From positions 21,792,481 to 21,856,480 of the forward strand of contig NC_083693.1 in the NCBI RefSeq assembly GCF_033118175.1: DNA of 64,000 nt, in the 5' to 3' direction. The position numbers and the translations under genes are program-made. The stretch's first letter is position 1. Each line of letters opens with the position of its first letter. This DNA comes from Dama dama. Lineage: Eukaryota; Chordata; Mammalia; Artiodactyla; Cervidae. The notes beneath the pieces were generated by a model, which worked only from the letters and a program-made list of their open reading frames with translations, was not told where the DNA came from and did no database searches. Positions 44,186 through 54,921 of this stretch are shown here, piece by piece.

Positions 44186-44844
44186 GGGGGTACACCTAGA
44201 CCTAGTTATTGCTACCAATGAGTTCTGTGACCAGGCCTATCTGTAGACCTTACTTTCAAGGTTCCTTACGTTTAGATGGAGGAGTTAACACTAGATTGGC
44301 TGAAAAAGTCACTTACTCTAAGATTTTCTGAGTCCCTACTCTTTCCATGTTTATTATTTCTGAAATTTGTACATTTACAAACACAGATAATTTTTTTTTT
44401 TACATGAAACAGAAGCCTGAGGTGTCTGAAGCAAATCACTTAAAAGGATCTGAAACTCTACTATACTAAATTCCTGCCACTGTGGAGCAGCTACAGTTGT
44501 AGACAGACCCCTTGAGTCCTAACACCCACTAACCTTTGAGAGTAACTTCTGCAGCCTTAAATCCCGGGGGGTTCCTGCAGGTTTCATAATCCCTTCAAAG
44601 GTAGTAGAAGTGGAATCTCACTTTCATTACTTTGTGCCTTGAATCCGAGAGACTCGCAGCAGTATGAATTTTGTGACAGCAAAATTATTCTCTTTTCCTA
44701 ATAGGCTTTGGACTTGGCTTTGCCTTGTTCTTGTAAGCAGAGATGCACTTGGATTAGCTGGGTCATTTGGGAAAGAATGTCTGACAGATGTGCACTGTAG
44801 GATTCAGATATTGTTATTGTTGAAGACATACTTTTTTTTCATCT
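44186..44844. other. single-copy stretch
   Basis: No recognised repeat. It would be the 3' side of the candidate minus-strand exon, but I see no close polyadenylation signal. Confidence 0.35.
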
Positions 44845-45064
44845 TCAGCTAGTTTGACAGTTGAATCCAAACACATTTTCATTGATTGCTGTATTTGTTA
44901 TATTTCCAGATACTTTAAGAGCCCCAACGATGACTGTTTCATAGTTTCTTTTTCCTTCAGTAAGTTCTTGTAGGGCACTGATGTTCTTCCCCAAGGAGCG
45001 CCTATAGAGTTGGAGTGATGCTGTGTGCTCAGCTTCTTTTTTGAATTGCTCATTCTTAAGACAG
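44845..45064 (-). CDS. candidate terminal exon, unrecognised protein (weak)
   Basis: The minus strand has an open frame of 100 codons from 45147 down to a TGA at 44845-44847, without an ATG. Within it, a pyrimidine-rich run ending tctggcag would place a splice acceptor at 45065-45066, with the exon starting at 45064. The 72 codons after it are lysine/glutamate-rich and coding-like in composition (for example NEQFKKEAEHTASLQLYRR and SALQELTEGKRNYETVIVGA). I recognise no family. No other exon, start or polyadenylation signal was found nearby. A remnant of a processed copy, or plain chance, are serious alternatives. Confidence 0.15.
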
Positions 45065-45147
45065 CTGCCAGAAAAGATAACCGATAGATGTTTATAAACT
45101 AAGAAAGCACTGACTTTGTTTGTTTGTTTGTTTCTTAAGTGAAATAG

Positions 45148-46199
45148 TCAGGACTCTCTGAAGACCAAGATTCATTTGGCTTTGGATATCAAAAAGAATA
45201 TTTTTTGTTTCTCTTCTACCTAGGGGTTATATTGATCTAGTGCTGTGTATGATTTTCCAGTTGCATGGGATCATGAGTGATTTGTATAAATGGTATAAAC
45301 ATATATTCTGGAAATAGCACACATGTTTGGGATGGTAAGTAATCTCTCTAAGACTCAACCTGTGCATCTGTGAACTTGACCTTTACTGCCCTCCCAGCAT
45401 TCCTGCAGGAATGAAATGAAGGCATGTATGTGAATTCATAGAGCAGTGCCAAGCAAATACAAATTAAATGATTATTTTGGCATGGAGAAACATCCTATTA
45501 ACCTCATTGTCTGACTCATGCTAACCATTTTAAATAATATTTTATAATTGAAATTTAAAATGTTTGTAAATAAAGATTTGACAACGTATATTACTCTGGA
45601 CATTTTCCTTTTTATTTTGGGAACAATGCACTTTAATGACCAGCTGATGAGTGGACTTGGTACGGGTCATTGGAAATGTCATTTTCTACCTTGTTCTTGG
45701 TATTAGAAAAAGTTTTAAACTCTTTCCTTCTTTTTTAAAGTATCTTAAGGACAGATAAGTGTAAATTAACTCATTATTACCTTGTAAATACTTACTACCA
45801 ATGTAATTATGGCTTCCTACATGGACACTAAGTGTTGAAACATAACTTTTAAATCCAGTAGCCTCCTCTGGATGCCTCAGGGGAAATTATTACATGCTAA
45901 AGAGAAAGAATCTCAGTTTAAGATTAAAAAATGTCAAGATACATGCTTAGAGCTAATGTTAATGAGACATTATCAGAATCAGGGTCTCTTTAGTTATTCC
46001 AAAGCACAAATGACATGCTCTCATCTTTATAGGCTTGACAAAGTTCAGGCAAGCTGAGTTGAAATCTTTACAGATAAACTTTTTCAGGTTTACAAAGTTT
46101 CAGCCAATAAAAAAGGCTGAAAACATTTCTAAAATAAATCTGTCTGTCAAATGTCACTTGGTGAAATTGTGTTTAATGTAGACACAGAATTTAAGAGGC
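45148..46199. other. AT-rich single-copy stretch
   Basis: Contains (TTTG)n at 45118-45134 just before it. No recognised transposon or gene. Confidence 0.35.
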
Positions 46200-46405
46200 T
46201 GACTTGTCCCTGATGCTGAGAAAGATTTAAGGCAAAAGGAGAAGGAACAACAGAGGATGAGATGGTTGGATGGCATCACCAACTCAGTGGACATGGATTT
46301 GAGCAAACTCCGGGAGACGGTGAAGGACAGGGAAGCCTAATGTGCTGCAGCCCATGAGGTCACAAAGAGTCGGACGTGACTTCGCCGCCGAACAACAACA
46401 GCATT
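46200..46405 (+). mobile_element. BovB 3' end, sense
   Basis: 'gatgctgagaaagatttaag', 'acagaggatgagatggttgg', 'gatggcatcaccaactcagt' and 'gtcacaaagagtcggacgtg' lead to the 3' terminus, with a gaacaacaacagc tail. Confidence 0.85.
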
Positions 46406-46849
46406 AGTCACTCATCAAGTAAGGAACAAAGATGCGGTCAGACTGGCTCTCAGGTGCAGCTGGAGTGTACCAAGGGTAGTTTTATGGGGTATACTAAGCA
46501 AAGATTCCTTTTAGGAGAGTAGATATGAAAATAAACTCATTTTTAAGTTTCCCTAGGTCCTCATAGAAATTGAGAAAGTAGGGCAGGTTGTGGCTCATGT
46601 CCAGTGGTGTGTTGTTTAACACTAAACAACTGGCTTTCAAAGTGGGTGGTGGGGAGGCCCTAACTTACCCTGTTTGCGGACTTCTGTAAATAATTCATGC
46701 GGCAGGTTTCATGCTTCTAGCGTGAGATCACTGAACACAGAGATGAGTAGAGACGCCAAGCATCGCTCCTGCAAGCTGGCATCCCTGGGGCCCAGCACAT
46801 CACTGACTCTCTGAATGATGCTGGCCTGTCTCTGCCTTTCTCCCTTGTT
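46406..46849. other. single-copy stretch
   Basis: Nothing recognised. Confidence 0.35.
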
Positions 46850-47046
46850 GCTGTTTAGTTGTCCAGGCATCTCTGACTCTTTTTGCCATGCCATGGATTG
46901 GGAATTTCCAGGCAAGAATACTGGAGTGGGTTGCCATTTCCTTTCTCCAGGGGATCTTCCCGACCCAGGGATCAAACCCATGTCTCCGGCCTGATTCTCC
47001 TGCATTGCAGGCAGATTCTTCACCGCTGAGCCACTAGAGAAGCCCC
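46850..47046 (-). mobile_element. Bov-tA SINE, antisense
   Basis: Tail starts 'gttgctgtttagttgtccag'. About 30 bases are missing in the middle (after 'catggattgggaatttccag'). The head ends 'gctgagccactagagaagcc'. The B box is decayed. Confidence 0.9.
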
Positions 47047-48804
47047 TACTTCCTCGTTGGCTCATCATAAAATGGAAACTCAGGGACATGGCGATAAATT
47101 CGGTTGACGCTGATAGCTCAGAAGTGGCAGGCTGCACAGCTTGGAGGCTGGGGGTAGTGGCATTAGTTCTGCAGTCTATGGAGGGTGGCCCCTGAAGTTG
47201 TGCAGGGAAAAAGCCCGTACAGACGTATATGCATGTGGAAGACCGGCTACAGGTCCATTTGCTTCACTTAACCCCCTGCAGACACACCGAGCGACTCACT
47301 GACCTCACTTCATATCTCCTGCTCTGTGCCAGGCTGCCTGGCCAGCCCACTCCCCTCCTCCAATCCAAACTTGGCCTGCTTCCGTTTGGGCTCTGATATT
47401 CCTGGCCCTCTTCATGGGCCGTGTGAGCCAGACTAGAGGTGAATCGAGGTCATGGGGGCATCTGATAGCTGCGTTGAGAAGCGTAAAGGTGTTCCAGGAA
47501 ACAGCCTGGGAGGGAGGGTGGAGAAATCCCAGGGTGCCCACAGCCCTGACGCCAGCCGAGGAGCCCTTGGGCACAGTGTCCATTTTCTGGGGGAGGGAAA
47601 AAAATAAATCAGCGCTCCACGGGCAGCTGAGTTACCCTGAGGAGACCTCACAGCTCAGCTGGCTTCCCCAGTGAGTCAAGGCTGCCTGAACCCCTGGGGG
47701 TGCCTGATGAACTCTGTGGGGGGCTCTGCGCGGGCCGTCACCCAGGACTCATCCCCACTTGGTGGACAGGAGCTTTGAAATCGAAGAGCAGCAAGCCTGG
47801 TTGATGGATGGTGTTGTTTTAGCCTTTCTGGAGGGAAAAACTCACTTTGGGAGGACAGGGGAAATAGATTCACCTCGTGGCGCTCAGCACTCGCAAACCC
47901 AGGGACGGTCCCGGGGGGCAGGCCATCACGTGCCCAGCCATCTAGGGGCACCGAGGGAAGCATCTTTGGAAAGACAGGGATTCGGGGGTCCTGGGAGCAA
48001 GCAGGGCCAGGCTCTGCTGAGGGCCCTGATCTCAGGGTGGTCTGTGTCTGCAGGCCTTGTCCCAGCTACCTCCTTCCTCCCCGCCACACAACTTAACACA
48101 GGCTCATCACTTCTTCCAAGGAGGTGGGGGGGGCCCAAAAAATAAACAATAATGGAGGTGTTAGCACACAGCATCATGGCTACCAAGATTTCCTCTGCCA
48201 GAAATGCCCTATGAAGTGGTCCTTATAATTATGCTATGAGATTAGGGAATTCTTCAAAGAGAATGTCAAGCTATGTGCACAGTATATAGTATATAGAAGC
48301 TTTCAGTTGCAAGTACCATGAGACTGACTTGGAGGCAGCTTAAGAGAAAGAGCAAAGGCATGATGGTTGGGGGGAGGGGGCGGATAGTCAATGGGGGAAA
48401 GAGGTTATTGGCAGGTTGTAAGGCCATTTCACAGAACGCAAAACAGAGGCTGCCGGGGCTTTGGCCTGGAGCCAGGACTGGAGCTTGGGAGAACCTGTGT
48501 GCTACCAAGTTATGCTTCTCTAGCTGCAGAAGAGGCCTCTGCACATAGGGCCACAGGACAGCAGAGGGTGTCCTGAATTTTCCACATTCCAGTCCAGGGA
48601 CAATGATTTCTTTTTCCATCAGTGTCTACAAGAGTTTCCTAGCTCAGGCCAGGTGCCACCCCTGCTCGGTCAGCTGTGGAAAAGGCACAGTGTCTGGGCA
48701 AAGATTCTGATATCATTTAACCGAGGTCTCTGCAGCCTGAAAATGTGAGTTCTGTCTTGCTTTCTACTGGAATCCCTCTTCATCCATGAAAACATACATC
48801 AGAG
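47047..48804. other. GC-richer single-copy stretch, 1.8 kb
   Basis: More GC and CpG than the rest of the window, with no young transposon between 47047 and 48804. Overlapping frames of 60-128 codons occur on both strands, as expected in GC-rich DNA, and none shows a domain. 48300-48360 (ctttcagttgcaagtacca) resembles an old repeat start. A CpG-poor regulatory segment is as likely as anything. Confidence 0.35.
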
Positions 48805-48925
48805 TGGAAAAGTCAGGGACTTGAATCAGGCAAATCTGGGCATAGACCTCATTTTCCCTCTTATTAGCTGTTTAGCAAATAATGACCGGCTCTAAAACTC
48901 AATTTTGTCTTTATCCTAACAAGAG
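48805..48925 (+). repeat. MIR SINE fragment
   Basis: 'cagggacttgaatcaggcaa' with 'cttattagctgtttagcaaa' follows the MIR head-to-core order. Diverged. Confidence 0.5.
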
Positions 48926-48939
48926 ATGCATGTTCTCGG

Positions 48940-49130
48940 GCCCAGAGGTCCTCAGAGTCCTGGGACCCTCAGCACCAGCCTCCTCTGAGAACTTGCTAGA
49001 AGTGCAAATTCTCAGGCTCCACCCAGGACTGGCTGCACCAGAGACTGGACGGGGAGGGGCTCACTGACCTGTGTTTTAACAAGGCCTCCCTGAGGACACA
49101 CCCTGTGTGTGAGAGCCTCTGCGAGCCCTG
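48940..49130 (+). mobile_element. MER20-like DNA transposon remnant
   Basis: 'gaacttgctagaagtgcaaa', 'ttctcaggctccacccagga' and 'cctgtgttttaacaaggcct' match MER20/MER5 (hAT-Charlie) order. Confidence 0.6.
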
Positions 49131-49344
49131 GACAGCAGACCACAGCGTCCTGGCTAAGGTCGCATTGGGCCTGCCACCCCACTTCCGTCTTCTCCCACAA
49201 TGGTCTGTATAAGCAAACCTGAGGCAGGAAGCCTTTGGAGTCCAAAATCTTTGTGTTTTTCACACGGAGAAGGGGGGCTGCTCCACCCTAAATCGATTGA
49301 GGATTAAAGACTGGAGGTATTTGAAGGAATAGGGCGTTCAGTGG
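49131..49344. other. short single-copy spacer
   Basis: Nothing recognised. Confidence 0.4.
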
Positions 49345-49475
49345 CCGAGGAGGGCATGCCAACCCACTCCATTATTCCTGCCTGGACAATCCCATGGACA
49401 GAGGAGCCTGGAGGGCCACAGTCAGTCTATGGGGGTGGCAAAGAGTAGGACATGACTGAAGTGATTTACCACGTA
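49345..49475 (+). mobile_element. Bov-tA SINE, 5'-truncated
   Basis: Only the BovB-derived half: 'ccaacccactccattattcc', 'acagaggagcctggagggcc', 'gtaggacatgactgaagtga'. Lacking the promoter head, it cannot be transcribed on its own. Confidence 0.88.
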
Positions 49476-51101
49476 TGCACACATCTCCTGGCCAGGTGCT
49501 TTTTGAGCTACAGAAAATTGCAGGCCCAGCCTGACGCTAGCGGAGTTGAAGGAAGTTCTCAGGAAAATGTTTCTGCCCTCCTAGAGCTCCTAAATCCTGA
49601 AGGAGGAGAGGAAGCAGAGGGAGACTGCAGACCATATCTCCTCCTCACCAAAGGAGAGGAAAAGCAGACAGGAGAGTGGAAGCCCGCAGCTTCAGACAGG
49701 ACAGAACAAAACTCTAAATACTGTGCTGACACTATGCCAGTAACTGGGCGTAAATGGAAGTGCTGGGATGACACCCATATGGATTTATGGCTTTGAAAGG
49801 ATGTGGACGAACAGGGTTGACAGCAATCGCTGGAAAAAATAAATGAGGGTGTTTGAGATTCTCTTTGGAATATACATAAGCATTGTGGGTGCTTTATAAG
49901 GAGCTGCCACTTTTTGAGTGCATGTATGAGCCAGACTCTTTCTAAAGCAATGACAGAAGGTGACATGAAATTTTCATGAACACTTTGAGGAGTTTATTCT
50001 GATTTGTATGCTACACGGAAGGGTACGAACATTCAGGGGAAGGGCACTAAGTGGCCAAATGCTGCACAGAGAAGTGGAGTGCCCAGCAGAGTCAGGGCCC
50101 CATGCACAGCTTGCTGACCCCAAAGCCAAGTCGTAGCCACTGCTTTTGCATGGGAGTGATTTTAACAACACGTTAATCCCTAAATCGGGGAGAGTACTCA
50201 TTTCCTTCTGGGAAGCAGTGCCTGAGCTTTGCAGATTGCAGTTCATCAGCCCACGTGAATCCCACACAGGGGCCCTGGCCAGAGAGTCTGGGAGACTCAC
50301 AGACCTGCTGTTTGAGGGCCAGAAGGCCACTTTGCTGAGCCAGCACGTATGTGGCCCGGTTTTGCTACTTGGAATTCAAGCCAGGATGAAGTCCCAGGGT
50401 TCAGTTTCGCTCCTCAGGCAAAGCTCTAGCCAGCGCCTAGGAAAGGGCTTTGCCATAGAAAGCCCACTGACTCCCTGGGCTCCATTCAGAATGGCGGCCT
50501 CCGTGGGTCTCTTTGGGGGCAGGGGGCATCCTCCAACCCTGCGAGCTTCATCAGAGCCATTCATTGCCTTGGTCTCTCCCTCACACACACCAGTTTATGA
50601 GCATGAATCACAGATTTCCAAATAACGAGCGTGAACTATTTTAATTTTTTTCACACTCACTGCAAAGCCCAGCTCCTTCTCAGCCTCCCTTCCTGCTGTC
50701 TGCGTGTCAAGTGGATTCTGACTCTCTGAGGGGAGGAGCAGGGCTGGCGGAGCTACTCAGTCAGCCCCCAGGAGGTTCGACACTTGCAGCAATTTGTAGT
50801 GAAATTACCAGCTGAAGTTGGTTTAGATCCTGGCTGGAGCCCTCGCTGAAGGGTGCGGCCTGAGAGCGCAGCAGTTTGCCACAGGTGAGGGTCTTACAGC
50901 GGAGGACGTGGCTGAGGATCAGGTTGGGGGGACAAAGGGGTGGGGCTTGTACCACTGAGGCTGTCAGCCCCCACATGCTGTGCTTGGGGTCCCCCTAGTT
51001 CTTTTTTTCAGCCTCTCAAAATATATTGCTATTCATTCTGATAAAACTAGGAGATGCACAGGCTGGCTGGGATCAGACCCTCTCATGGGTCAAATTTACG
51101 C
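49476..51101. other. single-copy stretch, 1.6 kb, possible MIR
   Basis: 49900-50080 is weakly MIR-like (gagccagactctttctaaag). A 159-codon plus frame (50146-50625, starting MHGSDFNNTLIPKSGRVLIS) and a 118-codon minus frame (49974-50330) overlap it. Neither has a known motif. Confidence 0.35.
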
Positions 51102-51124
51102 GGGGGTGGGGGGGGGGTGGGGGG
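51102..51124 (+). repeat. G-run, quadruplex-capable
   Basis: G5-T-G10-T-G6 on the plus strand. Four or more runs of at least three Gs within 23 bases satisfy the usual G-quadruplex rule. Confidence 0.75.
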
Positions 51125-51193
51125 TGAAGAATGGAATCTGTAGGTTCAGTTGTGCTCTGGATCTTCATAGATTTAAGTCGATTTAATTAAGAT

Positions 51194-51400
51194 CTGGGGA
51201 TTCCCTGGTGGCTCAGACAGTCAAGTATCTGCCTGCAATGTGGGAGACCTGGGTTTGATCCCTGGATCGGGAAGATCCCCTGGAGAAGAGAATGGCTACT
51301 CACTCCAGTATTCTTGCCTGGAGAATCTCATGGACTGAGAAGCCTGGGCTATAGTCCTTGGGGTCACAAAGAGTTGGACATGACTGAGTGACTAAACTTC
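51194..51400 (+). mobile_element. Bov-tA SINE, sense, with TSD
   Basis: Complete apart from a small deletion at 'gcctgggctatagtcc'. Flanked by aattaagat at 51185-51193 and 51401-51409, identical. The B box reads ggtttgatccc. Confidence 0.95.
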
Positions 51401-51409
51401 AATTAAGAT

Positions 51410-51544
51410 TTAATTCCTAAAATAGGAATTAATATGCACCCTTCATGCTTCTAATTGTGTAGTTGCTGTAGATGCAATGCTATCTGAAATACTGTTGAAG
51501 CTCAACCCGACCTTTGTATGCTGTTGACTAAAAAATATATATTC
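51410..51544. other. short AT-rich spacer
   Basis: Nothing recognised. Confidence 0.4.
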
Positions 51545-52065
51545 ACAGCCTAAAAGTTGAGCGTTATGTTTTATTCCACAGGAATTTTTAGGACTTCAAG
51601 CCCAGGAGTCAGCATCTCAAGTGACCCTGAGAGAACTGCTCTGAGGAGGTGAGGGGAAAGCCAGGGTATATATAGGAGTTTTGCAACAAAGGGCAGGTAG
51701 TCTGAACATCAAGATTATAGTTGATTAAGGAAAATCAGATATCTCAACTAAAGGAATTTAGCACTCTCTTCTGTATGGAATCCCATGGAGGGAGGAGACT
51801 GGTAGGCTACAGTCCATGGGGTTGCAAAGTCAGACAAAACTGAGAGACTTCACTTCACTTCATTTCACTTCTGTATGGAAAGATGCAAGAGTTTGGGCTC
51901 ACTGAAATCATTCCTTTCCTATTCATCTCAGCTATCTGGGGCTAGTATCCTGTGTTCTCACATCCTGAGTTTCCTCAGGGCTGACCCTAGGGTAGTAGTC
52001 TGCTGTCTGCTAGATGGCAGGTGTTCTTTCCCTTCCTGAATTCCCTCAGGGGCTCACCAGCTTGC
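51545..52065 (-). mobile_element. ruminant ERV LTR, antisense (copy 2), interrupted
   Basis: Same family as the LTR at 30615. The left end has tgttttattccac (reversed polyadenylation signal), then 'gagagaactgctctgaggag', 'atctcaactaaaggaattta' and, after a SINE insert, 'actgaaatcattcctttcc' and 'ctcacatcctgagtttcctc'. No viral genes alongside. Confidence 0.65.
51781..51867 (+). mobile_element. 5'-truncated Bov-tA inside the LTR, 13-base TSD
   Basis: The last roughly 87 bases of the SINE (tcccatggagggaggagact to a (CACTT)n tail). Flanked by cttctgtatggaa at 51768-51780 and 51868-51880, identical. The LTR is continuous across it, so this is a clean, recent-looking truncated insertion. Confidence 0.92.
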
Positions 52066-52129
52066 CAATGGCTGTGGCTGCAATTGCTGATGATTGTGAC
52101 ATCCTTTGTTTACTGATACAGCATGCAAT
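52066..52129. other. short spacer, possibly LTR edge
   Basis: Contains 'caatggctgtggctgcaatt'. Unassigned. Confidence 0.3.
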
Positions 52130-52142
52130 ATTCCATTTATCA

Positions 52143-52366
52143 GGGCTTTCCAGGTGGCACTAGTGGTAAGGAACCTGCCTGCCAGGGCAGGAGATGTAAG
52201 AGATGCAGGTTCAATCCCTGAGTTGGAAAGATCCCCTGGAGAATGGAATGGCAACCCACTCCAGGGTTCTTGCCTGGAGAATCCCATGGACAGAGGAACC
52301 TGGCAGGCTACAGTTCATGGGGTTGCAAAGACTTGACTGCAGCAACTTAGAAGCAGCAGCAGCAGG
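52143..52366 (+). mobile_element. Bov-tA SINE, sense, perfect 13-base TSD
   Basis: Head gctttccaggtggcactagt. Tail runs into (AGC)n, gcagcagcagcagg. Flanked by attccatttatca at 52130-52142 and 52367-52379, identical. Confidence 0.96.
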
Positions 52367-52385
52367 ATTCCATTTATCAACCCCT

Positions 52386-53330
52386 GGTTCCAAATAGGAA
52401 AAGGAGTACATCAAAGCTGTACATTGTCACCCTGCTTATTTAACTCACATGCAGAGTACATCATGGGAAACGCTCGGCTGGAAGAAGCACAAGCTGGAAT
52501 CAAGACTGCCGGGAGAAATATCGATAACCTCAGATATGCAGATGACACCACCCTTATGACAGAAAGTGAAGAGGAACTAAAAAGCCTCTTGATGAAAGTG
52601 AAAGGAGAGTGAAAAAGTTGGCTTAAAGCTCAATATTCAGAAAACTAATATCATGGCATCTGGTCCCATCACTTCATGGCAAATACATGGGGAGACAGTG
52701 GAAACAGTGTCAGACTTTATTTTTTGGGGCTCTGAAATCACTGCAGATGGTGACTGGAGCCATGAAATTAAAAGACGCTTACTCCTTGGAAGGAAAGTTA
52801 TGACCAACCTAGATAGCATATTAAAAAGCAGAAATATTACTTTGCCAACAAAGGTCCATCTAGTCAAGGCTATGGTTTTTCCAGTGGTCATGTATGGATG
52901 TCAGAGTTGGACTGTGAAGAAAGCTGAATGCCGAAAAATTGATGCTTTTGAGTTGTGGTGTTGGAGAAGACTCTTGAGAGTCCCTCGGACTGCAAGGAGA
53001 CCCAACTGGTCCATCCTAGAGGAGATCAGTCCAGGGTGTTCATTGGAAGGATTGATGCTGAAGCTGAAACTTCAGTTCTTTGGCCACCTCATGCAAAGAG
53101 TTGACTCATTGGAAAAGACCCCGATGCTGGGAGGGACTGGGGGCAGGAGGAGAAGGGGACAACAGAGGATGAGATGGCTGGGTGGCATCACTGACTCAAT
53201 GGACATGGGGTAGACTCTGGGAGTTGGTGCTGGACAGGGAGGCCTGGCGTGCTGCGATTCATGGGGTCGAAAGGAGTCGGACACGACTGAGTGACTGAAC
53301 TGATTGAACTGAACTGACTGATACTGAGTT
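52386..53330 (+). mobile_element. BovB LINE 3' part, sense
   Basis: Begins inside the reverse transcriptase (ggttccaaataggaaaagga) and runs through the YADD box and C-terminal region to the 3' terminus 'cgactgagtgactgaactga' and a short gaact/gact-rich tail. The copy is 5'-truncated and the best-preserved RT stretch in the window. Confidence 0.9.
52424..53213 (+). pseudogene. BovB reverse transcriptase C-terminal half
   Basis: The first frame (52424-52612) holds the intact catalytic box YADD at 52535-52546, followed by DTTLMTESEEELKSLL. A two-base deletion near 52600 (in the KVKEE codons) shifts the frame. The second frame runs unbroken from 52653 to 53213 (186 codons) with SDFIFWGSEITADGD, HEIKRRLLLGRKVMTNLDS, VVMYGCQSWTVKKAE, FELWCWRRLLRVP and the basic GRRRRGQQRMRW block, ending about 25 residues early at a TAG. 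The endonuclease and RT fingers are missing, so no active protein is possible. Confidence 0.88.
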
Positions 53331-53334
53331 AAAT

Positions 53335-54115
53335 CTCATAGGCAGAGCTTTGTGTGAAGTAGAAAAGAAAAGCTTTATTGTTTTGCCAGGCAAATCGGGA
53401 CATGGTGGGCTAATGTTCTCAAAACTGTGTCCCCACCTGGAGGGATAGTGAGGAGTTTTATAGTAATGGTTCAAAGAGGGTGTGATCAGCTCATGAACAT
53501 TCTTCTGATTGGTTGGTGGTAAGGTAAGTGGGACACAGTATATCAACCTTCTGGTTCCAACCCGTCCGGGGTTTACCTGCTTGTGGGCACCATATGGTTA
53601 CCTTCTTCCACCTGCAGAGGTTTCAGTATCTGCAAAATGGCTCAAAGATATTGTTATGTATATCCCTTGAGGGGGCACCAGGACCCTGCCCAAGGCTGCA
53701 CTATTGTTTCTAAACTGTTCCTCCCTTGTCTCTGCATCCCCTCCCTTCCCCAATTAGCATCTGTTTGAACCTGCCCAACTTGAGGGGAGAGCCCGAAGCT
53801 CAGGGGTGAGTCCATGCTCTGGGCCTGGTGGGGAGGAGAAGGGCTCAACTGAGGCTTAGTGGAGAGACAACCAGCCTTCTGTTCAGATGGAGACTCTGTA
53901 AATCTTTTTAGCTGCTAACTTAGCTTCCTACCAGTTTTTCAACTCTAGACTTGTTTTCCTTAAGAGCCTAGGAGGCATTAAACCTCAGGGGACCTCCAGG
54001 GACCTTGCACCCTCTTTCCTTGTCTCAGTGGGAGCTGTAGCCCAGGCACTGGTCTTCATATGCCTGCTTGTCATAAGTTCTTTATCACCTTATTTACTTC
54101 TCCCTACAAAAGAAA
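53335..54115 (-). mobile_element. ruminant ERV LTR, antisense, second family
   Basis: 'agaaaagctttattgttttg' (reversed polyadenylation signal), 'gtgtccccacctggagggat', 'gattggttggtggtaaggta', 'ggttccaacccgtccggggt' and 'cttcttccacctgcagaggt' make an antisense LTR related to, but not the same subfamily as, the one at 660. The right boundary is approximate. No viral coding region is attached. Confidence 0.6.
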
Positions 54116-54118
54116 AGA

Positions 54119-54335
54119 GGCTTCCCTGGTGGGGCTCAGTGATAAAGAATCTGCCTGCCAATGCAAGAGATACGGGCTTGATCCCCGGTCCAGGAAGATC
54201 CCCTGGAGTAGGAGGTGGCAACGCACTCCAGTATTCTTGCCTGGAAAATCCATGGACAGAGGCAGTTACAGTGGACTGGCAGTTACAGTCCGTGAGGTCG
54301 CAAAGAGTCAGACATGACTGAGTGACTGAACACCA
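54119..54335 (+). mobile_element. Bov-tA SINE, sense, with short internal duplication
   Basis: Complete copy. ggcagttacagt occurs twice, at 54261-54272 and 54278-54289, replacing the usual 'ggagcctggtgggctacagt' stretch. The B box is decayed (gcttgatcccc). Confidence 0.92.
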
Positions 54336-54911
54336 AAATTGGAACTCAGGGAAGATCATGGAGGCTGAATGAAGCCTATTTCCTCTCATCAGAAAATGGG
54401 GGTCACAGAAAGACTTTGTGCCCTAGAGTCCCACGGAGTCCTGCTTAGTATCACTATCTCATTTAATATCTACCACTAACCTGGGTTTGGTGCTTGTAAG
54501 TCTCATCTGACACAAGAGCAAAAAAGAAAATCCAAACATTTGGGCAAGCACAGAAATGGATGGCATAAAAATCAATGTTGAGGGCTTTGTCTAGTGTGTT
54601 TATCATCATCCACTAGAAAATATTTCATGTCATATCTTTTAAGAATTTATGTTCAGGAAAAAAAAATTCCACAAAAGAGCCAATTTCCTTCCTTGGGAGT
54701 CACTGTATCTGAATAAGTGAAAGTTGGTCCTGTTTCCCTTTTCCCGCAGGCGGCCAGGAAGACCAGAGCAATAATCAGTGGTCAGTGATTGTAATCAGCC
54801 CACATGCTTAGCGTTGTTTCTTTCTCCGTTCTTTTAGTTGCTTTGTTTTCCCCATGCAACTTATTTATATAGGGAGACCTCAGAGTCTTTGGGAACTGGA
54901 GGTCAGCTGTG
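54336..54911. other. single-copy stretch
   Basis: No recognised repeat. The segment 54740-54860 has several TAATCA/ATTGTAATCA words but no defined site. Confidence 0.35.
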
Positions 54912-54921
54912 AATAAATACA

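Noticed and set aside
50146..50625. 159-codon plus-strand open frame
   Set aside because: GC-rich DNA with frames open on both strands. No motif or homology that I recognise.
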